A DNA stretch of 34,146 nt from a virus: positions 1 through 34,146 of the IMG/VR virus record IMGVR_UViG_3300047409_000201; one strand, written 5' to 3'. This document shows, piece after piece, positions 1 through 5,665 of this stretch. Below the pieces are notes generated by a model that saw nothing but the letters and a program-made list of their open reading frames with translations, searched no databases and was not told the DNA's origin. Numbering within the stretch: the first letter of the stretch is position 1; each line of letters begins with the position of its first letter. The translations under genes and the position numbers were made by a program.

Positions 1-20
1 AGGCCTTCGCGACGGTTCAC
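1..20 (-). CDS. Possible start of a leftward gene cut by the window edge
   Basis: A GTG on the minus strand (18-20) overlaps the TGA stop of the membrane-protein gene to its right in a GTGA arrangement. This is the same coupling used by many genes here. Only six to seven codons are visible, so no function can be given. If the upstream membrane protein is a holin, an endolysin gene would be a reasonable expectation, but that is inference from gene order only. Confidence 0.3.
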
Positions 21-241
21 TGACGGTTCCCCAGAAGCATCATGACGCCGAATCCCGCCGTCAGAGCGACGACCGCGGCGAGGATCACGGCGCCAAGGGC
101 GGCGACGGGCGCGAACGGATCGCGGGCGTGGATGTCCCCGAACAGGTCAGTGAGCGCGTAAGCGAAAACGCCGGCGAACGTCAGGACGACCGCGATCACG
201 CTCGCGACGTCGCGCCAGGAGGCGGTACGTCTGTTCGTCAT
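17..241 (-). CDS. Small two-helix membrane protein (holin candidate)
   Basis: This 74-residue protein has a short basic N-terminus (TNRRTASWR), a hydrophobic segment at about residues 11-34, a polar loop with charged residues (GDIHARD), and a second hydrophobic segment at about 44-70. Size and topology fit a class II-like holin, which would sit in the host inner membrane and time lysis. Its ATG overlaps the TGA of the coiled-coil gene upstream (ATGA), so both are probably in one leftward operon read from the 671-792 control region. No family was recognised. Any small phage membrane protein could look like this. Confidence 0.7.
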   Translation of the reverse strand: MTNRRTASWRDVASVIAVVLTFAGVFAYALTDLFGDIHARDPFAPVAALGAVILAAVVALTAGFGVMMLLGNRQ

Positions 242-522
242 TGCCCCGGCCCAAACCTCGCGACGAGCGCGCCGATCGAGCTTACGAGGCTGTCGATCCG
301 TTCGGTGAGGACGTCCATACGGAGATCACGCGCCGCGTCCCGCTTCGTCTGTTCGCTCCATCGCTTGTCCTGCTCGGCCCATCGCTCTTTCTGGCGCTTC
401 CATTCTTCGTCCTGTTCGCGGATGAAAATCTCGTGATCGGTCATTAGCTGGACGTGGCTTTTCTCCAGCATTTCGAGACGCTCGCGCCACGATTCGGCGC
501 TGTTGCCGTTGCCTTCGCTCAT
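238..522 (-). CDS. Coiled-coil phage protein, 94 aa
   Basis: The frame stays open far upstream, but the likely start is the ATG at 522, which overlaps the stop of the preceding leftward gene (519-671) by four bases. The product begins MSEGNGNSAE and is strongly helical and charged. A central stretch rich in E, K, R, Q and W (WKRQKERWAEQDKRW) suggests a coiled coil, followed by a more hydrophobic C-terminal helix (IDSLVSSIGALVARF). No enzymatic motif is visible. It lies between a Lys-rich peptide and a two-helix membrane protein. Comparable charged helical proteins occur in lysis or accessory operons, but no function can be assigned. Confidence 0.7.
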   Translation of the reverse strand: MSEGNGNSAESWRERLEMLEKSHVQLMTDHEIFIREQDEEWKRQKERWAEQDKRWSEQTKRDAARDLRMDVLTERIDSLVSSIGALVARFGPGQ

Positions 523-671
523 TTCGCCTTCTTCGCCGCAGGCTTCTTCGCCCAACGCGCTTTTGCGGCGTGCTTCGCCGCGGCGCTGCGTTCGGCGGGC
601 GTCATCTTGGCGTAACGGGCTGCTACCATCTGCGCCCCGATTGATTTCGGTACGGATTCCTTTTTCGCCAT
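519..671 (-). CDS. Small Lys/Ala-rich basic peptide, 50 aa
   Basis: The frame is open to 806, but the ATG at 669-671 is the plausible start because the longer version would translate the palindromic operators. The product begins MAKKESVPKSI and ends in a run of Lys-Ala repeats (KHAAKARWAKKPAAKKAK). It carries the MTPAERSAAAKHAAKARW pattern common in small basic phage and bacterial proteins. The composition suggests nucleic-acid binding, but no defined fold is recognised. It is the first gene of the leftward operon. A -10-like TATTCT lies 12 nt upstream and the first operator copy abuts its start codon, so it is probably directly controlled by the operator array. Confidence 0.65.
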   Translation of the reverse strand: MAKKESVPKSIGAQMVAARYAKMTPAERSAAAKHAAKARWAKKPAAKKAK

Positions 672-770
672 TCCTACGTGGGCAGAATACCACGGAGCCC
701 ACGCGGGCATTTCGCCGGTTGACAATGCCCACGTGGGCATGAGATCCTCTGATTGTGCCCACGTGGGCAC
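671..770. promoter_or_regulatory. Four-copy palindromic operator array in a divergent control region
   Basis: Four copies of the 14-bp palindrome TGCCCACGTGGGCA lie between divergent genes. O1 is 671-684 (two mismatches), O2 is 696-709 (two mismatches), O3 is 726-739 (perfect, extended to a 16-bp palindrome at 725-740), and O4 is 756-769 (perfect, extended to 755-770). The start-to-start spacing is 25, 30 and 30 bp, near integral helical turns for O2-O4. O1 abuts the leftward start and O4 abuts the rightward TATATA box. A TTGACA hexamer lies at 719-724. This has the layout of a repressor-operated switch. The binding protein is not identified. Confidence 0.8.
684..689 (-). promoter_or_regulatory. 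Possible -10 element of the leftward operon
   Basis: Read on the minus strand, the hexamer is TATTCT, 12 nt upstream of the ATG at 671 and touching operator O1. No convincing -35 hexamer is seen at the right distance. It is supported mainly by its position. Confidence 0.35.
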
Positions 771-771
771 A

Positions 772-777
772 TATATA
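772..777 (+). promoter_or_regulatory. Possible -10 element and strong ribosome site of the rightward early operon
   Basis: TATATA at 772-777 directly follows operator O4. A strong Shine-Dalgarno stretch (AAGGAGGAG, 778-786) lies just downstream, six bases before the ATG at 793. The ribosome site decides the start of the 41-residue ORF. A perfect -35 hexamer at the standard distance is not present. TTGACA at 719-724 is too far from this box. Confidence 0.4.
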
Positions 778-792
778 AGGAGGAGTACCGAA

Positions 793-918
793 ATGTTCGA
801 CCCCAACGACTTCGCCGGCGAAACCCGCGAGGACTATCACGCTGATCTGGCGCGCATCGAAGCGGAGCGCGACGAAGAAGACGAGCGCGAGGCGCTCATT
901 GCAGGGGAGGCCGCATAA
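793..918 (+). CDS. Small acidic peptide, 41 aa
   Basis: The frame opens at 733, but the ATG at 793 is preceded by the best Shine-Dalgarno sequence in the window, and a longer protein would run through operators O3 and O4. The product begins MFDPNDFAGETRED and is very acidic (RDEEDERE near the C-terminus), probably helical, with no recognisable domain. It is the first gene of the rightward early operon and ends immediately before the next ATG at 919. Short acidic early proteins are common in phages, but no specific role can be given. Confidence 0.7.
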   Translation: MFDPNDFAGETREDYHADLARIEAERDEEDEREALIAGEAA

Positions 919-1431
919 ATGCCGCTCAGAATGAAGGACTTCGAGCCCGGCGTCGCCGTGCCGCTCGTACTGAAGTCGCTCGAACCGAAGGAAGCGCCCG
1001 ACAACGGCTACGGGCCCGCGATGGTGTTTCAGTCGAACGAGGGCGCGGTCTACCTGACGCCTTTCGCCGCAAGCCAGGTGCAGGACGATCTGCACGCGCT
1101 CGCGGTTTCGCCCGGTGATCCCATCGTTATCGTGCGGCGCGGCAATCGCTTCACCGTTCAGCGCGGCGGACCGCCCGCGAACGGCAACGGGCACGGCAAC
1201 TACCCGAACGGCGGCGGAAACGCGCCCACGCCTCCGCAAACGCCTGCCGCGGCCATTCCTCAGACGACCCAGACCTCGAAACTGTCCGGGTGCTTCTGCG
1301 CGGCGATCGACGCTGTAGCCGACGCCCAGACCTACGCCGACCGGAAAGGCCTGAAAGTGACGTTCACGAGCGAGGACGTCCGGGCGGTCGCGATCTCCTG
1401 CTGGATCCAGTGCTCGAAGGAGGGCCGTTAG
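919..1431 (+). CDS. Early protein with beta-rich N-terminus, Gly/Asn/Pro linker and conserved C-terminus
   Basis: Three parts are visible in the 170 residues. Residues 1-80 look beta-rich and end in an IVIVRRGNRFTVQRGG segment. Residues 80-120 form a Gly/Asn/Pro/Thr-rich linker. Residues 120-170 contain the pattern AAIDAVADAQTYADRKG followed by FTSEDVRAVAISCWIQ. The modular build with a flexible linker recalls phage single-strand-binding or recombination accessory proteins, but no known fold was recognised. It is encoded directly after the acidic peptide (TAA then ATG) with a GGGGAGG ribosome site at 903-909. It precedes the Gp157-like gene, so a role in early DNA metabolism is plausible inference. 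Confidence 0.75.
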   Translation: MPLRMKDFEPGVAVPLVLKSLEPKEAPDNGYGPAMVFQSNEGAVYLTPFAASQVQDDLHALAVSPGDPIVIVRRGNRFTVQRGGPPANGNGHGNYPNGGGNAPTPPQTPAAAIPQTTQTSKLSGCFCAAIDAVADAQTYADRKGLKVTFTSEDVRAVAISCWIQCSKEGR

Positions 1432-1986
1432 ATGGCGACCCTTTCGCTCGTACCCGCCGCGCCCGCACCGCGCCGTACGCTCGCGTCCCATCTTGAGGGC
1501 GTCGATTACATCCTCGACACGATCGAGTCGATGGACGACGAATCGCTCGACGACGAAGCCCGCGACGAACTCTCGAAAATGCTCGTAGAGGAACTCGCGG
1601 GCACGCGCCAGAAGGTAGATAACGTCTCGTGCGCGCTCGCGACGTGGGAAGGCCTTGAGGCGTCCGCGACGGCTGAGATCGCGCGCCTCGAAGCGCGCCG
1701 CACGCGCTTTACGCGGATGCGCGAACGGCTGGAGCTTCACGTCCTCGCCGTACTCGAAGCCTCGAACCTTCCGAAGATCGAAGGCAACATCGCGACGCTC
1801 ACGCGGCGCGTCAATCCGCCCTCGGTGCGGATCGACGAGCCCGCCGCGATTCCCTTCGACTACATGCGGACGCCTCCGCGCCCCGCCCCGGTCGCGGACA
1901 AGGCGCTGATTAAGAGCGCCATTCTCGCCGGCGAAACGGTCCCCGGCTGTTCGCTCGCGCGCACGGCGCGGCTGGTTCGCTCATGA
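1432..1986 (+). CDS. Siphovirus Gp157-like protein
   Basis: This 184-residue protein matches the Sipho_Gp157 family by layout. A helical, coiled-coil N-terminal part (about residues 20-115, rich in E, R and A) is followed by a characteristic C-terminal block. That block reads IEGNIATLTRRVNPPSV, then IPFDYM, then a proline-rich turn and ADKALIKSAILAGE with VPG. The DK..IK....G..VPG pattern is the family signature. Gp157 proteins occur in early regions of phages and have been linked to phage resistance in some hosts, but the biochemical role is not settled. The gene follows the upstream stop directly, with GGAGGG as ribosome site, and its stop overlaps the start of a 30-residue ORF. Confidence 0.85.
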   Translation: MATLSLVPAAPAPRRTLASHLEGVDYILDTIESMDDESLDDEARDELSKMLVEELAGTRQKVDNVSCALATWEGLEASATAEIARLEARRTRFTRMRERLELHVLAVLEASNLPKIEGNIATLTRRVNPPSVRIDEPAAIPFDYMRTPPRPAPVADKALIKSAILAGETVPGCSLARTARLVRS

Positions 1987-2075
1987 CGCACGAGCGTTGG
2001 GTCCGGTGCTTTTACTGGTTCCTCGCCGCGAACGCAGCGATATGGGCTGTGCTGATCTGGCGCGACGCGCCGTAG
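1983..2075 (+). CDS. 30-residue single-helix membrane peptide
   Basis: An ATG overlaps the TGA of the Gp157-like gene (ATGA) and opens a 30-codon frame beginning MTHERWVRC. A hydrophobic stretch (FYWFLAANAAIWAVLIW, residues 10-26) is long enough to span a membrane, followed by RDAP and a stop. Translational coupling and the clean hydrophobic segment support a real micropeptide. Its function is unknown. It is the last gene of the rightward early operon before the terminator. Confidence 0.5.
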   Translation: MTHERWVRCFYWFLAANAAIWAVLIWRDAP

Positions 2076-2078
2076 AAT

Positions 2079-2167
2079 GGGGGCACGTACCCCGCGGAAG
2101 GTTTTGGTTGTACCTTCCGTCCTCGCGTGAAAACGAAGCGCCCGCCTCATGGCGGGCGTTTTGCTTT
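2079..2167 (+). ncRNA. Candidate small RNA ending at the early terminator
   Basis: A TAGAAT hexamer (2073-2078) is followed by three potential hairpins and no ORF. These are GGGG/CCCC around 2080-2093, CGGAAGGT (2095-2102) pairing with ACCTTCCG (2112-2119), and the intrinsic terminator at 2139-2158. If the hexamer is a -10 element, a transcript of roughly 80 nt would result. No clear -35 is seen, and the structure could equally be the 3' end of the early mRNA. Confidence 0.3.
2139..2167. terminator. Bidirectional intrinsic terminator
   Basis: CGCCCGCC (2139-2146), loop TCAT and GGCGGGCG (2151-2158) form an eight-bp GC stem followed by TTTTGCTTT on the plus strand. On the minus strand the same stem is followed by CTTCGTTTTC. 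It lies between the rightward early operon and the convergent integrase gene, so it can stop both. Confidence 0.85.
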
Positions 2168-2213
2168 GGCCCCTCGGCTCCACGTCTCACTGCTTAACCG
2201 CAGGCCACTCCGA

Positions 2214-3251
2214 TTACAGCACGCCCGCAAGCGGGTTACGTCCGCCGAACGCATGGATGTCGCGCACGTAGCGCCGCATGGTCGAAAGATTCGCATGGCC
2301 GGTCATCTTCATGATTTCGGCGTCAGAGCTTCCCGTATTCGCCGCGGCCGTCACGGCGCCCGCGCGCAGCGAATGCCCGGAGATGCCGTCGAAATCGAGT
2401 CCCGCTTTCTGCGCGGCGTATTTGACGACTTTCGCGACGCTCTGCCCGCAGATGCCGTGTCCCAGAACGATCTGCTGCATGTTGCGCCCGCGGCCCATGC
2501 GCGCAAAGAGAGCGCCTTGCCACTCGCCGCGCACTTCGAGCCAGCGTTTCAGAGCGCGGACCGGATCGGTTAATTCATGCTGACCCGCCCAGATGCCCAC
2601 CGTGCGCCCGCGCCCCCCCTGATCGGTCTTCGAGTGCGGCACATAGACGGCGATGCCTTCCGGCCGGAAGGTGATATCGCAGAGTTGCAGGGCGGCGACT
2701 TCACTGCGCCGCAGGGAACTTGAAAATCCCAGAAGGATCAGGGCGCGGTCGCGCACGCCGCGCGGCTTTGACGGATCGCAGGCCTCCATCATGCGGCGAA
2801 GCTGCTCGGGCGTAAGCGCGTTCTTGCCGCGCGGCTGTTCTCTGCGCCGGCGCTTCACGTTCGCGATCAGTTGTTTCGCTTCGCGCGAATCGGGCGGTTC
2901 GACGCCGCTTCTGCGGTGATGCTGCAGGATCGCGGAGATGTGGCGCGCGGCGGTCGTCACGCGCCGCTGGCGCTGCGTAAGCTGCCAGGTCGAGTAGAGC
3001 GTCAGCGTTTCAGTCGATGCGGGCAGGGGGCGACGGCCCGCCCGCATACACCAGCCGACGAACACGCGCCAGTCGCTTTCGTAACAGCGGAGAGTCTCGC
3101 CGCTCAGTTGCTCGGCGCGCAGCAGCTCGCGCTGGCGGCGCAGCGTGGGCAAGTCGATTCCTCCTGCATTACCCAGAAGCGGAAGTTGTTCGGCTTCGCT
3201 GAGGTCGGAAATATTTTTGTCATTTTCAGGCCCAGGGGCATTTTTTTCCAT
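2214..3251 (-). CDS. int: Tyrosine recombinase/integrase
   Basis: This 345-residue protein has the two-domain build of a phage tyrosine integrase. Residues 35-135 form the SAM-like core-binding domain and residues 145-340 the catalytic domain. Visible catalytic residues are R181 (SSLRRSEV), K208 (HSKTDQ), H293 and R296 (SGHSLRAG), H319 (MTGHANL) and the nucleophile Y328 (RRYVRD). It would catalyse site-specific integration and excision, making the phage temperate. It is transcribed leftward, convergent with the early operon. The first 30 residues are polar and may be disordered. The ATG at 3251 lacks an obvious ribosome site. The attachment site was not located. Confidence 0.95.
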   Translation of the reverse strand: MEKNAPGPENDKNISDLSEAEQLPLLGNAGGIDLPTLRRQRELLRAEQLSGETLRCYESDWRVFVGWCMRAGRRPLPASTETLTLYSTWQLTQRQRRVTTAARHISAILQHHRRSGVEPPDSREAKQLIANVKRRRREQPRGKNALTPEQLRRMMEACDPSKPRGVRDRALILLGFSSSLRRSEVAALQLCDITFRPEGIAVYVPHSKTDQGGRGRTVGIWAGQHELTDPVRALKRWLEVRGEWQGALFARMGRGRNMQQIVLGHGICGQSVAKVVKYAAQKAGLDFDGISGHSLRAGAVTAAANTGSSDAEIMKMTGHANLSTMRRYVRDIHAFGGRNPLAGVL

Positions 3252-3273
3252 TTTGTGAGACGTGGCGGACGCA

Positions 3274-3279
3274 TATAAT
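3274..3279 (+). promoter_or_regulatory. Perfect -10 hexamer upstream of the hairpin region
   Basis: TATAAT occurs 23 bp inside the integrase-replication intergenic region on the plus strand. A weak -35 candidate (TTGTGA, 3253-3258) sits at a short 15-bp spacing. It could drive a rightward transcript through the hairpin to the replication gene. Confidence 0.4.
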
Positions 3280-3420
3280 CTACTCCATATCCGCGATGCG
3301 CGAAACAGGATGTGACCCCGCGAGGGGGACAGAAAATCACGGCTGGTACTACAGGTACGAGGGGATTGCTAACTACTCTATAGCGATCCAGACCCCCGAA
3401 AGGCCTCCCCCCAAAAAGAA

Positions 3421-3465
3421 CGCCCGACATCGGTAGAGATTCGCAGTCTCTACCAGTGTCGGGCG
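3421..3465. other. 45-nt long hairpin, terminator-like on the minus strand
   Basis: CGCCCGACA (3421-3429) pairs with TGTCGGGCG (3457-3465), and GGTAGAGA (3432-3439) pairs with TCTCTACC (3447-3454). The two arms are separated by a two-by-two internal mismatch and closed by a seven-base loop. Read leftward, the hairpin is followed by TTCTTTTTGGGG, which fits an intrinsic terminator for a leftward transcript. On the plus strand no T-tract follows. It could also be a structured RNA element or protein-binding site. Confidence 0.7.
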
Positions 3466-3490
3466 ATCACAACCAAGGACCGGTTGGGAA

Positions 3491-3551
3491 GGACTGTTTC
3501 GATCAACGTCTCACGGTCGGAAAACAGTGCCTGGTCAAATCGAACAGTTCC
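3491..3551. repeat. Three degenerate copies of a TCG-AAACAGT-NCC motif
   Basis: GATCGAAACAGTCC is on the minus strand at 3491-3504, TCGGAAAACAGTGCC on the plus strand at 3517-3531, and ATCGAACAGTTCC on the plus strand at 3539-3551. Similarity is partial but concentrated in CAGTNCC. They may be binding sites for a recombination accessory factor or repressor. Confidence 0.45.
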
Positions 3552-3724
3552 ATTTTGTCGCACCTTCCCCGGCTTTCACAAGTACCGGAAGAACTATTCG
3601 TGAAGGAAAAAAGAAGAACCAGCGACGCCGCTTTAAGACTCTCTCAGCCCGAGATCCACACTCAGAAAAACTGCCCGGAAAATTTTAGAAAAGTTGCGGG
3701 CCTGCAACTCCGGGCGGCGTCACG

Positions 3725-4804
3725 ATGACGGCGCGCGAGGATTTTCAGTCTCAGACGCAGGGCCTCCCGTTCACCAAGGACTTCCACTCGGCGCAGCGGG
3801 CGGTCATGACGGACGATCTCGCCCCGCCCGCGGAGCGCATTCTCGCGCTCGTCAAATACCGCGCCTGGGGACGCCACTCGCTTTACGCCGTCCTCGACGA
3901 CGGGACGCCCGCGCAGCAGAAGGACTTCGCGACCGAACTCGGCATAAACAAGGGAACAGTCTCGCGGGCGGTGGGCTACCTAACGGCGCGGGGCTATATC
4001 CGCGCAGACGGCAGGCGGATTTACCCGGAGATCGCGCCCGTCCTGACGCCCGCGCCCGATACGCTCGTCCGCGACTTCGACCTCGAAGCGTTTGAAAACT
4101 CGCTCGAAGTTGACGATCCTGCAACTTTTTCGCGCTGGCGGGCGGCGAAGACCGCTCAGGAGACGGGCCGGGCGATGGTGCGCGAGGGGCGCGCGATGGC
4201 GAAAACGGCGGTTGCGGAACTCGAAGCGATCCGGCAACTCCGGGTTGCGGCTGTCGGCAACCGGGAGTTGACGGACCCGCAACCCGCATCTTTATTGGTG
4301 TTAGAGACTGTTGAGACGGTTGAGAAACAGACAGACAGACAGACCGGAAACGGAGTCGGTCTGTCGGTTCCTCCCTCTGAAACGAAAGAGCCTCCCGAAA
4401 GCCCCGTTCGGGCGAAACTGCGGCGTTATCTCACCGGGCGAGGCATGGCGCTCGGACTCGGCACGATGCCGTCCGATGCGGTGCTCGGCGAGATAGAAGC
4501 CCATATTCCCGACGATGAAATCTTTGAACGGTTCAAAGCGCAGGTAGACCGGCAGTCGGCGACCGCGCGACCGGGGTCCTGGCGGTATTTCGTGCCGCTT
4601 GCGCGGGCGGTTCACCTGGCGGCGCGGTCGCAGCGCGAACCCGCCGCGCACGTAAACGGCGTCTGCCCCGACTGCAACGGTCGCGGCCTGATCCAGACAG
4701 TCCATCGCGGAATCGGTAGTACGGAGCGATGCGCGTGTCAGCGCAAGCCCCCGGAAAGCGAACGCGAGGAGGAATCCGCCCGCCCCGCGCGGGCTTCCCC
4801 CTGA
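3725..4804 (+). CDS. Probable replication initiator: winged helix plus C-terminal zinc motif
   Basis: The N-terminal third (residues 35-100) reads as a winged helix-turn-helix, with QKDFATELGINKGTVSRAVG as recognition part followed by LTARGYIRADGRRIYP as wing. Residues 140-230 are a variable linker. Residues 228-300 form a helical domain with SWRYFVPLARAV. The C-terminus carries CPDC (C314, C317), GRG, and CAC (C336, C338), a likely zinc site like those in phage replication proteins. At 359 residues it resembles lambda O-type or DnaD-like initiators. An origin-like repeat cluster lies inside the linker-coding region (4209-4310), as in gene O of lambda. The start is ATG at 3725, with only a weak ribosome site. 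Confidence 0.65.
   Translation: MTAREDFQSQTQGLPFTKDFHSAQRAVMTDDLAPPAERILALVKYRAWGRHSLYAVLDDGTPAQQKDFATELGINKGTVSRAVGYLTARGYIRADGRRIYPEIAPVLTPAPDTLVRDFDLEAFENSLEVDDPATFSRWRAAKTAQETGRAMVREGRAMAKTAVAELEAIRQLRVAAVGNRELTDPQPASLLVLETVETVEKQTDRQTGNGVGLSVPPSETKEPPESPVRAKLRRYLTGRGMALGLGTMPSDAVLGEIEAHIPDDEIFERFKAQVDRQSATARPGSWRYFVPLARAVHLAARSQREPAAHVNGVCPDCNGRGLIQTVHRGIGSTERCACQRKPPESEREEESARPARASP
4209..4310. other. Origin-like cluster of GCAAC/GTTGC half-sites within the replication gene
   Basis: Within about 75 bp there are six related half-sites: GGTTGCGG (4210-4217), GGCAACTCCGGG with CCGGGTTGCGG (4233-4250), GGCAACCGGGAGTTGACGG (4256-4274), and CCCGCAACCCG (4276-4286). A locally AT-richer stretch (CTTTATTGGTGTTAGAG, 4290-4306) follows. 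The iterons-then-AT-rich order mirrors the lambda origin inside gene O. Related sequences occur at 3694-3715, just upstream of the gene. Origin function is inference. Confidence 0.45.
4327..4344. repeat. ACAG tetranucleotide tandem repeat
   Basis: Four and a half ACAG units lie in the linker-coding part of the replication gene and encode KQTDRQ-like sequence. A four-base unit would shift the reading frame on slippage, so unit-number changes could switch the C-terminal zinc domain on or off. Confidence 0.7.
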
Positions 4805-4823
4805 ACCCGGCGCGCGGTGAAGT

Positions 4824-5282
4824 ATGGACGACGAGCAACTCATGCTCCCGTACCTGGTCACGCCGATCGACATTAAGCGGATCCGCGACCGTGCGCAGCG
4901 CGAGCGATCGCGCAGCGAGACGGCGCAGGCGAAGCGCGCAAATGAACGGGCGGAGGCTCAGGAACGGCGCGCCCGATTCCTTGAAAAACGCAGACAATCA
5001 CGAGAGAGGGCGGAAATGACGCTGGTATTTGACCGGGAACAGATACGCGCCTGGATTGAGGAATCGACCGGCGCGGGCCTCAGTGTGGACGATGCCCTGC
5101 CCGATACGCTCGCCGCGACCGCGGAAGCTCTCGGCCTGGAACCCGCCGAACTGAAGCTCTGGATATTCGATCACCGGCTCGTGTCGGCCGATGGCGAAGT
5201 GGTGGGCTCGTCGCGACCGGCGAGCGAGTGGACTACCGCGGCGCTCGTACGTTGGGCGCGTCACTTCGGGCTCGGGCGGTAG
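4824..5282 (+). CDS. Unknown early protein with charged helical N-terminus
   Basis: The long reading gives 152 residues. Residues 1-64 begin MDDEQLMLPYLVTPIDIKRI and continue as an Arg/Glu/Ala-rich probable coiled coil. Residues 65-152 form a compact domain (MTLVFDREQIRAWIEEST, then two helices and a WTTAALVRWARHFGLGR C-terminus). The second part has its own ATG at 5016 behind a GAGAGAGG stretch, so an internal start yielding an 88-residue protein is possible. No known motif was recognised. It lies between the replication protein and an HNH nuclease, transcribed in the same direction, which suggests a DNA-metabolism accessory role by context only. Confidence 0.65.
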   Translation: MDDEQLMLPYLVTPIDIKRIRDRAQRERSRSETAQAKRANERAEAQERRARFLEKRRQSRERAEMTLVFDREQIRAWIEESTGAGLSVDDALPDTLAATAEALGLEPAELKLWIFDHRLVSADGEVVGSSRPASEWTTAALVRWARHFGLGR

Positions 5283-5317
5283 CGGTTTAGAATTGAGGCG
5301 CAGTTGATCCGCGTCTC

Positions 5318-5662
5318 ATGCCTATACGTCCTGAATTCCGAAAATTCTACGGCGCGGCGTGGCGCGCCTTCCGCCTCGAATTCATCCGTCTGCGCGGGTC
5401 GAAGTGCTCGGTTTGCAACCGCGTCATTCACAAGTACCTGAATCTGGCGCACGTCGCGCACGATCCGCGCAGCTCCGAACTCCGGTTACTCTGCAACGGT
5501 TGCCACAATAGGCACGACGCCGGACATCGCCTCGCGATCGCGCGCAGGCGGCGCTCGAAGCGGTGGGGTCAGTTGTGGTTGTGGCGAGATGTGGAAGTCG
5601 CGCCATTTCCCGGCTGGCTCCGTCCGCGGCGGGCGCGCGCCGATCAGGATACGCTGTTCTGA
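5318..5662 (+). CDS. HNH endonuclease
   Basis: This 114-residue protein has an HNH nuclease layout. A zinc-binding pair C30-x2-C33 (CSVCNRV) is followed by LAHVAHD (H45, H48, D49) supplying the general-base histidine, and then LLCNGCHNRHDAGH (C59, C62, H63, H70). N- and C-terminal flanks are rich in Arg and Trp and could contact DNA. Small free-standing HNH proteins in phages nick DNA and are often linked to packaging or homing. Here it lies next to a Dam-type methyltransferase gene, which starts four bases after its stop. A TAGAAT hexamer (5287-5292) lies in the short gap upstream. No strong ribosome site is visible. Confidence 0.85.
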   Translation: MPIRPEFRKFYGAAWRAFRLEFIRLRGSKCSVCNRVIHKYLNLAHVAHDPRSSELRLLCNGCHNRHDAGHRLAIARRRRSKRWGQLWLWRDVEVAPFPGWLRPRRARADQDTLF

Positions 5663-5665
5663 TAA

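Larger units (their letters stand above)
3252..3724. other. 473-bp non-coding region, AT-richer than its surroundings
   Basis: This gap between the integrase start and the replication gene holds a perfect TATAAT, a 45-nt hairpin (3421-3465), three degenerate CAGTNCC repeats (3491-3551), and an imperfect palindrome AGTTGC-N6-GCAACT near 3694-3711. A frame from a GTG at 3456 to 3728 is open, but its base use is unlike neighbouring genes and no domain is seen. Its position beside the integrase makes it a candidate for attP, but no tRNA-like core is visible. Confidence 0.6.

Noticed and set aside
238-1740. 500-codon leftward open frame
   Set aside because: Most of it is the antisense shadow of the rightward early genes. 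Only its last 94 codons, starting at ATG 522, look like a real protein.
3104-3430. Leftward extension of the integrase region as a separate protein
   Set aside because: It overlaps the integrase N-terminus in another frame, runs across TATAAT and shows no plausible protein features.
3252-3724. Attachment site attP with tRNA-derived core
   Set aside because: No tRNA 3'-end-like sequence or clear core repeat can be seen. The region remains only a positional candidate.
3456-3728. 90-codon rightward frame from a GTG in the non-coding region
   Set aside because: It begins inside the long hairpin, base use differs from neighbouring genes, no ribosome site or domain is visible, and the region looks regulatory.
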